Of a stretch of 64,000 nt of DNA, positions 48,665 to 58,593 are shown piece by piece; position 1 is the first letter of the stretch; each line of letters starts with the position of its first letter. Made by a program: the position numbers and the translations under genes. The notes beneath the pieces are model-generated. The model was not told the DNA's origin. It was given only the letters and a program-made list of their open reading frames with translations, and ran no database searches. The stretch is from positions 1,364,001 to 1,428,000 of the forward strand of contig NZ_CP156079.1 in the NCBI RefSeq assembly GCF_040892545.1. The letters run 5' to 3'. Source of the stretch: Paracidovorax avenae (GTDB taxonomy: Bacteria > Pseudomonadota > Gammaproteobacteria > Burkholderiales > Burkholderiaceae_C).

Positions 48665-49636
48665 ATGTCCCATCCTCCCCTGCTGCTGCTCGCCCCCATG
48701 GAGGGGCTTCTCGACTTCGTCCTGCGCGACGTGCTGACGCGCGTGGGTGGCGTGGACCGCTGCGTCTCCGAGTTCATCCGCGTGACCGGCACGCTGCTGC
48801 CGGACAAGGTGTTCCTGCGCTACATCCCCGAGCTGCGCAACGGCGGGCGCACGGCGGCGGGAGTGCCGGTGCGTGCCCAGTTGCTGGGGTCGGACCCTTC
48901 CAGCATGGCCGAGAACGCGGCGCGGCTGGCCGCGCTGGGACCGGAGGGCATCGACCTGAATTTCGGCTGTCCGGCCAATGTGGTGAACCGCCACGGCGGC
49001 GGTGCCGCGCTGCTGCGCGAGCCCGAGCGCATTGCTGCCGTGGTGGCCGCGGTGCGCCGCGCGGTGCCGGCGGAGATGCCGGTGTCGGCCAAGATGCGGC
49101 TGGGCTACGACGACACCTCGCTGGCCCGGGCGTGCGCCCAGGCGGCGGAGGCCGGCGGAGCCTGCGAACTGGTGGTGCATGCCCGCACCAAGGCCGACGG
49201 CTACCGGCCGCCCGCCTACTGGGAACTCGTCGCGCCGCTGCGCGCGGCCGTGCGCATTCCCGTGATCGCGAACGGCGAGATCTGGACGGTGGCGGATGCG
49301 ATGCGCTGCCGGGCGCTCTCGGGCGGCGATGCCCTGATGCTGGGCCGCGGCATCGTGGCGGACCCGGGCCTGGCCCTCGCCATCCGCGCGGCCGATGCGG
49401 GCCGTGCCGATGTCCCTGCGCTTGCCTGGGAGGCGCTGCTCCCGCAACTGGGCGTGTTCTGGCGCACGGTCTGCGACGACCTGGAGCCGCGCCAGCGCGC
49501 GGGGCGGCTCAAGCAATGGCTCAATCTGCTGCGCCGGCGGTTTCCCGAGGCGGAGGCCGCCTACCAGCATGTGCGCACCGTCACCGACCAGCGCACCATC
49601 ACCGCCTGGGTGGAGACGCAGACCGGCGGTGCCTGA
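48665..49636 (+). CDS. dusC: tRNA-dihydrouridine synthase, DusC-like
   Basis: A 323-residue FMN-dependent enzyme reducing uridine to dihydrouridine in the tRNA D-loop. LLLAPMEGLLDFVLRDVLT is the FMN-binding start, catalytic Cys102 is in IDLNFGCPANVVNRHGGGA, and LVVHARTKADGYRPPAYWE and VIANGEIWTVADAM are the other signatures. ALMLGRGIVADPGLAL closes the barrel. The APMEGLLD form and the length favour DusC (position 16) over DusA or DusB; this subfamily call is moderate. Confidence 0.9.
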   Translation: MSHPPLLLLAPMEGLLDFVLRDVLTRVGGVDRCVSEFIRVTGTLLPDKVFLRYIPELRNGGRTAAGVPVRAQLLGSDPSSMAENAARLAALGPEGIDLNFGCPANVVNRHGGGAALLREPERIAAVVAAVRRAVPAEMPVSAKMRLGYDDTSLARACAQAAEAGGACELVVHARTKADGYRPPAYWELVAPLRAAVRIPVIANGEIWTVADAMRCRALSGGDALMLGRGIVADPGLALAIRAADAGRADVPALAWEALLPQLGVFWRTVCDDLEPRQRAGRLKQWLNLLRRRFPEAEAAYQHVRTVTDQRTITAWVETQTGGA

Positions 49637-49663
49637 GGCCCTGCGCGCCGGCAGAGGGCCTGC

Positions 49664-51517
49664 CTACAGCAGGTGGTCCGGCGCCAGCGGCCCCAGCAGC
49701 CGCAGCAGCATCCTCAGGCCCAGGCTGGCGTCGGGTTCGTGCGTGGCGTCCGGCAGTCCGCTGCCCTGCGGGGCCCGCCAGACGAGGCTGCCGTCCGGCA
49801 GGCGCTCGACGTGCCAGGCATCCTCCCGCAGGGCGGTCTCGATCTGCGCCGAAGCCATGCGCGACAGGCCGCGGCTCTGGATCAGCAGGGCGATCTCGGT
49901 GTTCTGCAGCTGCGAGCGCATGTCCAGGTTCATGGAGCCCACGACGATCAGCCGCCCGTCCAGCACCAGCACCTTGGAATGGAGCATCGCGCGGGATTTG
50001 CCGGTGGCGTTGGCGCCGGAGTCGCCGAACGCGGATTTCACGCCGGCCTGCTCGCTGCGCAGTTCGTAGAGCTCCAGGCCCATCGCCAGCAGTTCCTCGC
50101 GGTGCCGCGCGTAGCCCACGTGGGCGATCGGTGCATCGTTGGAGGCCAGCGAGTTGGTGAGCACGCGGATGCGCACGCCCCGGGCACGGGCTTCCGAGAA
50201 CGCGCGCTTCATGTCGTCGCCGGGCACGAAGTAGGGCGAGATGACCAGCAGGTCCTGGCGCGCCTGGCCGAGCAGGTGGAGCAGGCCGTCCACGACGGTG
50301 TCGCCCGCGGCCGGCGGGGGCGCGGCGGGCACGGCACGGCCGGAGCCATCGTCCCGGGACCCCGGTGCGCCGAGCACGTCCAGTGCGGTGCCGGGCGGGG
50401 TGCTCCGGGTGCTGGCAGGTTCCCCCTCGGCGGCGATCTTGGCCGGGCGGTCCGCGAGGAGGACCGCCGGCGCCCAGACGAAGGCGGCTGCGCCCAGGTC
50501 CATAGGCTGCTCGTTCCAGATGCGCGCGCGCTTTTCGGCGGAGGGGCCGCCGGGTGCGGGACGCGGTTCCCCGTCGGGTGGCCGCGGGCCGTCGCCGGCC
50601 GGAGCTTGGGCAGGGGCTTCGTCGTCGCCGGGCACCCGGTCGTCGGGAGCGTTGCCGGAGTCGCCCCCGGAGGTGTTGCGCTCCGGATAGCGGTCGAGCG
50701 TCTGCTGCCGCAGGCGCTGCAGTTCCTCGCGCGTGATGAGCGACTGCACCGGGTAGGCGCGCGGGTTGTTCCAGTAGGCGTCGAAACTGCGCGACATCTC
50801 CGTGACGATGGGGCCGGCGGCGAGCACGTCCAGATCGACGAAGTTGCCGGAGTCGGCCTGCCCGAAGTAGGCGTCGCCCAGGTTGCGCCCGCCGGTCACC
50901 CCCATGGTGTTGTCGGCGATGAAGAGCTTGTTGTGCATGCGCTGCTGCACGCGCGAGAAGTCGGTGAGCGACCCCCACAGCCGGCCCACCATGGAGCCGC
51001 GCGGGCCGGCGACGGGGTTGAACATGCGCATCTCGATGTTCGGCTGGAACGCCAGGCCCATCACGAGCGCATTGCGCCCGGTGCTGTGGAAGTCGTCGAG
51101 CAGCACCCGCACGCGCACTCCCCGCCGCGCCGCCGCGACGACGCCGCGCAGCAGCCGCTCGCTGCTGGCGTCCGCGTGGATGGCGTAGTACTGCAGGTCC
51201 AGTGTCTTGCGGGCCGCCTCCACCAGCGCCAGGCGGCTGCCGTAGGCATCCTGCGGCCCGCTCAGCAGCAGGAAGCCCGAGGCATGGCGGCCGCCGGCCG
51301 CCTGCCTGCGCTCGTCCACGATGCGCGCGAGCGGGGTGTCCGCCGCGGCCGTGGCGGGCAGGGCACTGGATTCCGGACGCTCCACGTTCTGTGGCAGGCC
51401 GCTGCAGGCGGCAGTGGCCAGGGCGAGGGCCAGGATGGCACCCCAGCGCCCGAAGGCAGCGCGGGCGCGCGGAAAAAGGGCGGCGGAGCCGTCGGGCATG
51501 GGAATCCTGCGGTGCAT
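49664..51517 (-). CDS. Phospholipase D-family lipoprotein (cardiolipin synthase-like)
   Basis: A 617-residue PLD-superfamily protein. The signal peptide ends in a lipobox (LALATAACSG, Cys near 38), so it is probably a lipoprotein. Two HKD motifs are present: HNKLFIADNTMGVTGGRN near residue 194 and HSKVLVLDGRLIVVGSMN near residue 517. Such periplasmic or membrane PLDs (YmdB/ClsC-like) transfer phosphatidyl groups or cleave phosphodiesters. A low-complexity Pro/Gly/Asp/Glu insertion of over 100 residues (about 275-400) separates the two halves and is longer than usual. ATG 51499 is an alternative start. Confidence 0.88.
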   Translation of the reverse strand: MHRRIPMPDGSAALFPRARAAFGRWGAILALALATAACSGLPQNVERPESSALPATAAADTPLARIVDERRQAAGGRHASGFLLLSGPQDAYGSRLALVEAARKTLDLQYYAIHADASSERLLRGVVAAARRGVRVRVLLDDFHSTGRNALVMGLAFQPNIEMRMFNPVAGPRGSMVGRLWGSLTDFSRVQQRMHNKLFIADNTMGVTGGRNLGDAYFGQADSGNFVDLDVLAAGPIVTEMSRSFDAYWNNPRAYPVQSLITREELQRLRQQTLDRYPERNTSGGDSGNAPDDRVPGDDEAPAQAPAGDGPRPPDGEPRPAPGGPSAEKRARIWNEQPMDLGAAAFVWAPAVLLADRPAKIAAEGEPASTRSTPPGTALDVLGAPGSRDDGSGRAVPAAPPPAAGDTVVDGLLHLLGQARQDLLVISPYFVPGDDMKRAFSEARARGVRIRVLTNSLASNDAPIAHVGYARHREELLAMGLELYELRSEQAGVKSAFGDSGANATGKSRAMLHSKVLVLDGRLIVVGSMNLDMRSQLQNTEIALLIQSRGLSRMASAQIETALREDAWHVERLPDGSLVWRAPQGSGLPDATHEPDASLGLRMLLRLLGPLAPDHLL

Positions 51518-51631
51518 GGAGGGCGGGGTGCCCGAGGTATAGCGCGGCCCCTGCCGCCGAGCTGTCGGACAACGCCCCGGCGGTGGCGTCGATCGCCATG
51601 GCGTGGCCGAGGCGCCCGCAAGAAACCGTGC

Positions 51632-51931
51632 TCAGCGGCGGGCGTAGCCGAGGCAGGCCCCCGCGTTGGGCAGCCCCCTGCATTCCCGGATCAGCCGGCG
51701 TTCCCGCTGGGCGGGCGTCTCGGCAGAGGACGAGGGCGGGCTGCTGCGCACGCGCGGTGCCTTGGCCCGCGCCCGGGATCGGGCTCCGGCCTGACGCGGG
51801 GACGTGGCTGACGGATCGTTGGCGCCCAGGGGAGCCGGCGCGCTGCCGCTGGCCGCGGCCGCGGTGCCCACGGCCAGGACGCCCGCGAGCAGCACCACGG
51901 CGGCGCGGGCAGGGTTTTTCTTCGATTGCAT
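51632..51931 (-). CDS. Small secreted or periplasmic hypothetical protein
   Basis: A 99-residue protein with a typical signal peptide (KKNPARAAVVLLAGVLAVGT ending AAAA). The mature part is basic and Ser/Pro-rich, and its last 30 residues contain two cysteines in RECRGLPNAGACLGYARR, likely a disulfide. ATG 51931 is chosen. It is divergent from the aminotransferase with only 49 bp between starts. No function inferred. Confidence 0.68.
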   Translation of the reverse strand: MQSKKNPARAAVVLLAGVLAVGTAAAASGSAPAPLGANDPSATSPRQAGARSRARAKAPRVRSSPPSSSAETPAQRERRLIRECRGLPNAGACLGYARR

Positions 51932-51980
51932 GGGAGTTCCTCCGGCTCGACAATGTAACGTTTCGCCGCCCTGACATTCC

Positions 51981-53153
51981 ATGCGCCATACCCTCGCCCA
52001 CCTCGAAGAATCCAAGATCCGTGAAGTCGCCAATGCCGGGATGGGGCGGCCCGATGTACTCGCATTCTGGTTCGGCGAAAGCGACGAGGCCACCCCGGAC
52101 GTGGTGAACGAGGCCGCGATCGCCTCGCTGCGTGCCGGCGAAACCTTCTATTCCCACAACCTCGGCCTGCCCGCGCTGCGCGAGGCGATCGCCGCCTACA
52201 TGGCACGCCTGCACGGCCCGGCCATCGACGCCGGGCGCATCGCCGTCACGTCCGGCGGCGTCAGCGGCCTCATGCTGGCGGTGCAGGCCCTGGTGGACCC
52301 GGGCGACGAGGTGGTCGCCGTCACGCCCGTCTGGCCCAACCTCGTGGCGCAGCCGCGCATCCTGGGGGCGCGCCTGCAGTGCCTGCCGCTGCGCCCGCGC
52401 GAGGACGGCGCCTGGGCGCTGGACATGGACGCCCTGAAGCGCGCCGTGACGCCGGCCACGCGGCTGCTGGTGGTGAACGCCCCGAACAATCCGACGGGCT
52501 GGACGCTGTCGGCGGCCGAGCAGCGCGAGATCCTGGAGCACTGCCGCGCCACGGGCACCTGGATCCTGGCCGACGAGGTCTATGAGCGCCTGTATTACGA
52601 ACCGACGCCCACCGGCTGCGCGCCGAGCTTCCTCGACCTCGCCGCGCCGCAGGACCGCCTGGTGGTGGTGCACAGCTTCTCCAAGAGCTTCCTGATGACG
52701 GGCTGGCGGCTGGGCTGGCTCGTCCTGCCGCCGGCGCTGGCGGCCCACATGGGCAAGCTGATCGAGTTCAACACCTCGTGCGTGAGCGTCTTCACGCAGC
52801 GCGGCGGCATCGCGGCGCTGCAGCACGAGGCGGAGATCGTACCGCGCGTCACCGCCCACATGCGCCTGTGCCGCGACACCCTGCTGCCGCTGCTGCAGGC
52901 GGTGCCCGGCGTGCATGCCCATGCGGCCAGCGGTGGCATGTACGCCTTCTTCCGCATGGATGGCCACGGCGACGCGACGGCCACCGCCAAGCGCCTCGTG
53001 GCGGAGGCAGGCCTGGGCCTGGCGCCCGGCAGTGCCTTCGGCCCGGAAGGGGAGGGCTGGCTGCGCTGGTGCTTCGCCTCGCGCGACCCCGCGCGGCTGG
53101 TGGAAGGGGTGGCGCGCCTGCGGAAATGGCTCGAAAAGGCCGGCGCGGTATAA
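51981..53153 (+). CDS. Class I/II pyridoxal-phosphate aminotransferase
   Basis: A 390-residue fold-type I aminotransferase. [40 protein letters not shown] stretch ([20 protein letters not shown]), [28 protein letters not shown] and the PLP-lysine segment [16 protein letters not shown] near residue 233 are seen. It resembles aspartate/aromatic or arginine-pyruvate-type aminotransferases; the exact substrate is not predictable. Its last two codons and stop overlap the -10 box of rpsO. Confidence 0.88.
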   Translation: MRHTLAHLEESKIREVANAGMGRPDVLAFWFGESDEATPDVVNEAAIASLRAGETFYSHNLGLPALREAIAAYMARLHGPAIDAGRIAVTSGGVSGLMLAVQALVDPGDEVVAVTPVWPNLVAQPRILGARLQCLPLRPREDGAWALDMDALKRAVTPATRLLVVNAPNNPTGWTLSAAEQREILEHCRATGTWILADEVYERLYYEPTPTGCAPSFLDLAAPQDRLVVVHSFSKSFLMTGWRLGWLVLPPALAAHMGKLIEFNTSCVSVFTQRGGIAALQHEAEIVPRVTAHMRLCRDTLLPLLQAVPGVHAHAASGGMYAFFRMDGHGDATATAKRLVAEAGLGLAPGSAFGPEGEGWLRWCFASRDPARLVEGVARLRKWLEKAGAV

Positions 53154-53154
53154 T
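53149..53154 (+). promoter_or_regulatory. -10 box of rpsO
   Basis: A perfect TATAAT overlaps the stop codon (TAA) of the upstream aminotransferase. No good -35 is visible. The predicted 5' UTR of rpsO is about 120 nt, long enough for the usual S15 autoregulatory structure, though I cannot show a fold. Confidence 0.5.
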
Positions 53155-53280
53155 CCGGGGGTTTTGCATGGTGCAAGACGCACGCCGCCGGCCGTTCCAG
53201 CCCGCGGCGCAAGTCAAAACCTGGGGCCGCAGCCTTGCCACACGCGAGGCCCGCCGGCTCCGACACTCAAGGAAAAACCA

Positions 53281-53547
53281 ATGATCGCATCCTCCGTCAA
53301 GGCCGAAGTCATCAAGGACAACGCCCGCGCCGCCAACGATACCGGCAGCCCCGAAGTGCAGGTGGCCCTGCTCACGGCCCGCATCAACGAGCTGACCCCC
53401 CACTTCAAGCAGCACGCCAAGGACCACCACGGCCGCCGCGGCCTGCTGCGCATGGTGAGCCGCCGCCGCAAGCTGCTGGACTACCTCAAGGCCAAGGACG
53501 CCGACCGCTACACGGCCCTGATCGCCAAGCTCGGCCTGCGCAAGTAA
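53281..53547 (+). CDS. rpsO: 30S ribosomal protein S15
   Basis: An 88-residue S15 that binds the 16S rRNA central domain. [40 protein letters not shown] and [20 protein letters not shown] are the conserved helices with the rRNA-contact His and Asp. Start ATG 53281 with AAGGAA upstream. Followed by a terminator and then pnp, the usual order. Confidence 0.98.
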   Translation: MIASSVKAEVIKDNARAANDTGSPEVQVALLTARINELTPHFKQHAKDHHGRRGLLRMVSRRRKLLDYLKAKDADRYTALIAKLGLRK

Positions 53548-53564
53548 GCGCATTCGCATGCAGG

Positions 53565-53599
53565 AACGCCTGGGTTAGCACGCTGACTCAGGCGTTTTC
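53565..53599 (+). terminator. Intrinsic terminator between rpsO and pnp
   Basis: AACGCCTG/CAGGCGTT form an 8-bp perfect stem with a 16-nt loop, followed by TTTTCT. Confidence 0.82.
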
Positions 53600-53634
53600 T
53601 ACTTCGGAGCCGCAATAGCAGAGCGAAGCTGTGT

Positions 53635-53685
53635 CATTCCAATGGCCCTGGGGCTGCCCGCCCGGGTCCCAGGTCCACTGGAATG
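53635..53685 (+). promoter_or_regulatory. Long stem-loop in the pnp leader, candidate RNase III/PNPase autoregulation site
   Basis: CATTCCA (53635-53641) pairs with TGGAATG (53679-53685), GG with CC, and CTGGG (53648-53652) with CCCAG (53668-53672). The internal loops are symmetric 2-nt loops, giving a stem-loop about 50 nt long, 78 nt before the pnp ATG. In E. coli a comparable double-stranded leader is cut by RNase III and then degraded by PNPase itself. Confidence 0.6.
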
Positions 53686-53763
53686 GCATCGTGTTCTGAA
53701 TTGCCCTCCGGCCCCCGCCGGCCTCGCGTGGCCGGCATCCACACCGAAGCACAGGAAACACGC

Positions 53764-56040
53764 ATGTCCATCTTCAACAAAGTCACCAAGTCCTTCCAGT
53801 GGGGCGACAAGACCGTCGTCATGGAAACGGGCGAGATCGCCCGCCAGGCCAACGGCGCCGTGCTGGTCGAGATCGACGGCACCGTCATCCTCGCCACCGT
53901 GGCGGCCTCCAAGTCGGCCAAGCCCGGCCAGGACTTCTTCCCCCTGACGGTGGACTACATCGAGAAGACGTACGCCGCCGGCAAGATCCCCGGCAGCTTC
54001 TTCAAGCGCGAAGCCAAGCCCAGCGAACATGAAACGCTGACCAGCCGCCTGATCGACCGCCCGATCCGCCCGCTGTTCCCCGAAGGCTTCCTGAACGAAG
54101 TGCACGTGGTCGTCCACACCGTGTCGCTCAACCCCGAGGTCGATGCCGACATCGCCGCCATGATCGGCGTGAGCGCTGCGCTGGCCATCTCCGGCATCCC
54201 GTTCAGCGGCCCCATCGGCGCCGCCCGCGTGGGATACATCAACGGCGAATACGTGCTGAACCCGGGCCAGACCGCCCGCAAGAATTCGCAGATGGACCTC
54301 GTCGTCGCAGGCACCGAAGCCGCCGTGCTGATGGTCGAATCCGAAGCCCAGCAGCTCAGCGAGGAAGTCATGCTGGGTGGCGTGGTGTTCGGCCACGAGC
54401 AGGCCAACATCGCCATCAACGCCATCCATGACCTGGTGCGCGAAGCCGGCAAGCCCGTGTGGGACTGGCAGGCGCCCGCCGAAGACGAAGCCTTCGTCGC
54501 CAAGGTCAAGGGCCTGGCCGAAGAGAAGCTGCGCGCCGCCTACCAGATCCGCAGCAAGCAGGCTCGCACGCAGGCCCTGCGCGAAGCCAACGCCAGCGTG
54601 ATGGAAGCCCTCAAGGCCGGCGGCGAGCCCTTCGACGCCGGCAAGGTCGGCGACCTGCTGTTCTCCATCGAATCGAAGATCGTGCGCAGCCAGATCCTGG
54701 CCGGCGAGCCCCGCATCGACGGCCGCGACACGCGCACCGTGCGTCCCATCGAGATCCGCAGCTCCGTGCTGCCCCGCACGCACGGCTCCGCGCTGTTCAC
54801 GCGCGGCGAGACGCAGGCGCTGGTAGTCTCCACGCTGGGCACCGAGCGCGACGCGCAGCGCATCGACGCGCTGGCCGGCGAGTTCGAGGACCGCTTCATG
54901 TTCCACTACAACATGCCTCCCTTCGCCACCGGCGAAGTGGGCCGCATGGGCTCCACGAAGCGCCGCGAGATCGGCCACGGCCGCCTGGCCAAGCGCGCGC
55001 TCGTCGCCGTGCTGCCGACCAAGGAAGAGTTCCCCTACACGATCCGCGTGGTGTCCGAGATCACCGAGTCCAACGGCTCGTCCTCGATGGCTTCCGTCTG
55101 CGGCGGCTGCCTGTCGATGATGGACGCCGGCGTGCCGATGAAGGCCCACGTGGCCGGCATCGCCATGGGCCTGATCAAGGAAGACAACCGCTTCGCGGTG
55201 CTGACCGACATCCTGGGCGATGAAGATCACCTGGGCGACATGGACTTCAAGGTGGCCGGCACCACGGCCGGCATCACCGCCCTGCAGATGGACATCAAGA
55301 TCCAGGGCATCACCAAGGAAATCATGCAGGTCGCCCTGGCCCAGGCCAAGGAAGCCCGCCTGCACATCCTCGGCAAGATGCAGGAAGCGATGGGCGAGGC
55401 CAAGACCGAGGTCTCCAGCTTCGCGCCCAAGCTCTACACGATGAAGATCAACCCCGAGAAGATCCGCGACGTGATCGGCAAGGGCGGCGCGGTGATCCGC
55501 GCGCTGACGGAAGAGACCGGCACGCAGATCAACATCGACGAAGACGGCACGATCACCATCGCCTCCACCGACAGCGCCAAGGCCGACGAGGCCAAGCGCC
55601 GCATCGAGCAGATCACGGCCGAGGTCGAGATCGGCAAGATCTACGAAGGCCCCGTGGTCAAGATCCTGGACTTCGGCGCACTGATCAACCTGCTGCCCGG
55701 CAAGGATGGCCTGCTGCACATCAGCCAGATCGCCCACGAGCGCGTGGAAAAGGTGACCGACTACCTGACCGAAGGCCAGGTCGTGAAGGTCAAGGTGCTC
55801 GAGACCGACGAGAAGGGCCGCGTGAAGCTGTCCATGCGTGCGCTGCTGGACCGCCCGATGGGCGACAGCGGCCGTCCGGCGCCCGCCGAGCGCGGCGACC
55901 GGGGTGATCGCGGCGACCGTGGCGACCGCCCGGAACGCGGCGAGCGCCGCGAGCGCCGCGAACCTGCCGGCGCCGACCAGCAGCAGCAACAGCAGCAATC
56001 CACCGGCACGGGCGAGCACTCCGGCCAGATGGATGCCTGA
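53764..56040 (+). CDS. pnp: Polyribonucleotide nucleotidyltransferase (PNPase)
   Basis: A 758-residue trimeric 3'-5' phosphorolytic exoribonuclease, a main enzyme of RNA decay. Two RNase PH domains are seen: the first from [20 protein letters not shown], the second with [20 protein letters not shown] and catalytic residues in [23 protein letters not shown] domain ([20 protein letters not shown] near residue 560) and an S1 domain ([20 protein letters not shown]) follow. The C-terminal tail is Arg/Gly/Asp-rich then poly-Gln (QQQQQQQ), longer than in E. coli. Confidence 0.98.
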   Translation: MSIFNKVTKSFQWGDKTVVMETGEIARQANGAVLVEIDGTVILATVAASKSAKPGQDFFPLTVDYIEKTYAAGKIPGSFFKREAKPSEHETLTSRLIDRPIRPLFPEGFLNEVHVVVHTVSLNPEVDADIAAMIGVSAALAISGIPFSGPIGAARVGYINGEYVLNPGQTARKNSQMDLVVAGTEAAVLMVESEAQQLSEEVMLGGVVFGHEQANIAINAIHDLVREAGKPVWDWQAPAEDEAFVAKVKGLAEEKLRAAYQIRSKQARTQALREANASVMEALKAGGEPFDAGKVGDLLFSIESKIVRSQILAGEPRIDGRDTRTVRPIEIRSSVLPRTHGSALFTRGETQALVVSTLGTERDAQRIDALAGEFEDRFMFHYNMPPFATGEVGRMGSTKRREIGHGRLAKRALVAVLPTKEEFPYTIRVVSEITESNGSSSMASVCGGCLSMMDAGVPMKAHVAGIAMGLIKEDNRFAVLTDILGDEDHLGDMDFKVAGTTAGITALQMDIKIQGITKEIMQVALAQAKEARLHILGKMQEAMGEAKTEVSSFAPKLYTMKINPEKIRDVIGKGGAVIRALTEETGTQINIDEDGTITIASTDSAKADEAKRRIEQITAEVEIGKIYEGPVVKILDFGALINLLPGKDGLLHISQIAHERVEKVTDYLTEGQVVKVKVLETDEKGRVKLSMRALLDRPMGDSGRPAPAERGDRGDRGDRGDRPERGERRERREPAGADQQQQQQQSTGTGEHSGQMDA

Positions 56041-56134
56041 GCTCCAGCGCCGCCTCTGGCGGCGGTGACCGCCGGTCCGGCCCTGGCGCCGGCCCGGCCT
56101 TCTTTTTGAAACCTGACATCCCTGGGGATCCAGT

Positions 56135-57139
56135 ATGGCGACCACCATGCGCGCCGTGGAAATCGCGGGCTCCGGCGGCCCGGAAGTACTGCGCCTCGCC
56201 GAGCGGCCCGCGCCGCGGCCGGGTGCCGGCGAGCTGCTGATCCGCGTCGCGGCCAGCGGCATCAACCGGCCCGACGTGCTGCAGCGCAAGGGGCACTATG
56301 CGCCCCCGCCGGGCGCCTCCGACCTGCCCGGGCTCGAAGTGGCGGGCACCATCGCGGAAGGCGACGAGTCGGCGATGGCCGCGGCCGGCCTGAAGGTGGG
56401 CGACCGCGTGTGCGCGCTGGTCGCGGGCGGCGGCTATGCCGAATGGTGCGTGGCACCCGTCGCGCAGTGCCTGCCCGTGCCGGAGGGCTGGAGCGACGTC
56501 GAGGCCGCCTCGCTGCCCGAGACCTTCTTCACGGTGTGGAGCAACGTGTTCGACCGCGGCCGCCTCGCGGCCGGCGAAACCCTGCTGGTGCAGGGCGGCA
56601 GCAGCGGCATCGGCGTCACGGCCATCCAGCTCGGCCGCGCTTTCGGCGCCACCGTGATCGTGACGGCGGGCTCGGACGAGAAGTGCCGTACCTGCCTGGA
56701 GCTCGGCGCGCACCATGCCATCAACTACAAGACTCAGGACTTCGTGGCCGAGGCCCGGCGCATCACCGATGGCCGTGGCGTGGACGTGGTCCTCGACATG
56801 GTAGCGGGTGACTATGTGGCGCGCGAGGTCGAGTGCCTGGCCGAGGATGGCCGCCTGGTCATCATCGCCGTGCAGGGCGGGGTGCAGTCCTCCTTCGATG
56901 CAGGGCTCGTGCTGCGCCGCCGCCTCACGGTGACGGGCTCGACGCTGCGCCCCCGCTCGGTCGCTTTCAAGGGCGCCATCGCGGCCGCCCTGCGCGAGCG
57001 GGTGTGGCCGCTGCTGGCGGCGCGCACCGTGCGGCCGGTGGTGCACAGCACCTTCCCGGCGGCCGAGGCGTCCCGGGCCCATGCGCTCATGGAATCGAGC
57101 CAGCATGCCGGCAAGATCGTTTTGACGTGGACAGCATGA
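56135..57139 (+). CDS. NAD(P)H:quinone oxidoreductase, PIG3/zeta-crystallin type
   Basis: A 334-residue zinc-independent medium-chain dehydrogenase/reductase. The GroES-like N-terminal half ([40 protein letters not shown] region) lacks the structural and catalytic zinc cysteines. The Rossmann half has [20 protein letters not shown] near residue 150 and [21 protein letters not shown] ([13 protein letters not shown]). It matches NADPH-dependent quinone reductases of the TP53I3/PIG3 group. ATG 56135. Its stop overlaps the tpiA start (ATGA). Confidence 0.9.
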   Translation: MATTMRAVEIAGSGGPEVLRLAERPAPRPGAGELLIRVAASGINRPDVLQRKGHYAPPPGASDLPGLEVAGTIAEGDESAMAAAGLKVGDRVCALVAGGGYAEWCVAPVAQCLPVPEGWSDVEAASLPETFFTVWSNVFDRGRLAAGETLLVQGGSSGIGVTAIQLGRAFGATVIVTAGSDEKCRTCLELGAHHAINYKTQDFVAEARRITDGRGVDVVLDMVAGDYVAREVECLAEDGRLVIIAVQGGVQSSFDAGLVLRRRLTVTGSTLRPRSVAFKGAIAAALRERVWPLLAARTVRPVVHSTFPAAEASRAHALMESSQHAGKIVLTWTA

Positions 57140-57891
57140 CAAAGAAGAAACTCATCGCGGGCAACTGGAAGATGAATGGCTCCCTGGGAGCCAATGCCGC
57201 GCTGCTGCAGGCGCTGCGCGGCGGCCTTGAGGCTGGCGCGCACCAGAACGTGGATGTGGCCGTGGCGGTGCCGGCGGCCTACCTCGCGCAGGTGCAGGGC
57301 CTGGCCGAAGGTTCGGCCATCGCGCTGGCGGCGCAGGATGTGTCGCGGCACGAGGCGGGTGCCTACACGGGCGAGGTCTCCGCGGCGATGCTGCAGGAAT
57401 TCGGCGTGCGCTACGTGCTGGTCGGGCATTCCGAGCGCCGCCAGTACCACGGCGAGACCGACGAGCAGGTGGCCGAGAAGGCGCAGCGCGCGCTGGCCGC
57501 CGGCATCACGCCGGTGGTGTGCGTGGGCGAGACGCTGGCCGAGCGCGATGCCGGGCAGACCGAAGCCGTGGTCAAGCGCCAGCTGGCCGCGGTCATCCAC
57601 CTGAACGGCCATTGCATCAGCGAGACCGTGGTGGCCTATGAACCCGTCTGGGCCATCGGCACCGGCCGCACCGCCACGCCCGAGCAGGCGCAGCAGGTGC
57701 ATGCCGTGCTGCGCGCGCAGCTGGCCGCGGCCAGCGGGCATGCGGACCGCATCCGCCTGCTCTACGGCGGCAGCATGAACGCCGCGAACGCGGCCGCATT
57801 GCTGGCCCAGCCCGACATCGACGGCGGCCTCGTGGGCGGCGCATCGCTCAAGGCCCAGGACTTTTTGCAGATCATCGCAGCGGCCGCCTGA
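57136..57891 (+). CDS. tpiA: Triosephosphate isomerase
   Basis: A 251-residue glycolytic TIM barrel. Active site: Lys12 in [10 protein letters not shown], His in [14 protein letters not shown] near residue 96, and Glu in [20 protein letters not shown] near residue 168. [16 protein letters not shown] and [11 protein letters not shown] are the phosphate-binding ends. ATG 57136 overlaps the previous stop; secG follows 35 bp later. The order tpiA-secG-tRNA-Leu-nuo is widespread in betaproteobacteria. Confidence 0.98.
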   Translation: MTKKKLIAGNWKMNGSLGANAALLQALRGGLEAGAHQNVDVAVAVPAAYLAQVQGLAEGSAIALAAQDVSRHEAGAYTGEVSAAMLQEFGVRYVLVGHSERRQYHGETDEQVAEKAQRALAAGITPVVCVGETLAERDAGQTEAVVKRQLAAVIHLNGHCISETVVAYEPVWAIGTGRTATPEQAQQVHAVLRAQLAAASGHADRIRLLYGGSMNAANAAALLAQPDIDGGLVGGASLKAQDFLQIIAAAA

Positions 57892-57926
57892 ACGGCACCG
57901 CGCGACCCAACCGGAGTAGAGAAGAA

Positions 57927-58316
57927 ATGAATGTGCTCGTGAATGTGATCCTGGCCGTGCAGATGCTGGCCGCGCTGGCAATGATCGGCCTCGTGCTCAT
58001 CCAGCACGGCAAGGGTGCCGACATGGGGGCCGCGTTCGGCAGCGGCAGCTCGGGCAGCCTGTTCGGCGCCAGCGGCAGCGCGAACTTCCTGTCGCGTTCG
58101 ACGGCGGTGCTGGCCGGCGTGTTCTTCGCGGCCACGCTCGCGCTGGCCTATTTCGGCAACGTCCGCCCGGCCGGCGTCGGCAGCGTGCTGGAGACCCCGG
58201 CGGCCGCACCTGCCGCCGTGCAGCCCGTGTCGCCTTCGTCCACGCCGGCCGCTCCGGCGTCCGCCGTGCCGCCCGCGGCACCGGCTTCTGGCGCAGCGCA
58301 GATCCCGACAAAATAA
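57927..58316 (+). CDS. secG: Preprotein translocase subunit SecG
   Basis: A 129-residue inner-membrane subunit of SecYEG. Two membrane helices: VNVILAVQMLAALAMIGLVL (about 3-22) and VLAGVFFAATLALAYFGNV (about 60-78). The conserved loop QHGKGADMGAAFGSGSSGSL, then FGASGSANFLSRSTA, is the family signature. The C-terminal 45 residues are Ala/Pro-rich and periplasmic or disordered, as in relatives. Confidence 0.96.
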   Translation: MNVLVNVILAVQMLAALAMIGLVLIQHGKGADMGAAFGSGSSGSLFGASGSANFLSRSTAVLAGVFFAATLALAYFGNVRPAGVGSVLETPAAAPAAVQPVSPSSTPAAPASAVPPAAPASGAAQIPTK

Positions 58317-58320
58317 TTGT

Positions 58321-58359
58321 CGGAAAAGTAACCGATTCATAGAGAGTCGGGTTTTTCCG
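58321..58359 (+). terminator. Candidate terminator after secG
   Basis: CGGAAAA and TTTTCCG, plus CCGA and TCGG, form a two-part stem around TTCATAGAGAG. It contains a T-run on its descending arm. It lies just before tRNA-Leu; strength uncertain. Confidence 0.45.
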
Positions 58360-58432
58360 GAGTAGAATCCCGGATTGTCTGGAAAGCCAAAAAGCCCTTC
58401 GGGTTCCTCATGCCATCCAGATGCAGACATCA

Positions 58433-58517
58433 GCCGTCGTGGTGAAATTGGTAGACACGCTATCTTGAGGGGGTAGTGGCGAAAGCTGTGCGAGTTCGAG
58501 TCTCGCCGACGGCACCA
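58433..58517 (+). tRNA. tRNA-Leu (anticodon GAG), CCA encoded
   Basis: An 85-nt tRNA. Acceptor arms GCCGTCG and CGACGGC pair perfectly, followed by discriminator A and a genomic CCA. Anticodon stem CTATC/GGTAG encloses the loop TTGAGGG, anticodon GAG (reads CUC and CUU). A long variable arm (TGGCGAAAGCTGTG region), as in class II tRNAs, and the T arm CGAGTTCGAGTCTCG confirm tRNA-Leu. It stands between secG and nuoA. Confidence 0.97.
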
Positions 58518-58593
58518 ACACACAAGCAAGCCCGCCCGGCCATTCCTCATCGCAGGAATGGGGGTGCGGCCCCAGCGGTGAGTACCCCTCCAG

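Noticed and set aside
49599..53183. A 1194-codon minus-strand frame
   Set aside because: Shadow of the PLD-like gene and antisense to the aminotransferase; low-complexity Arg/Ala/Pro composition.
53599..56289. An 896-codon minus-strand frame over pnp
   Set aside because: Exact antisense of pnp codons; composition rich in His, Asp, Gly, Leu without any motif.
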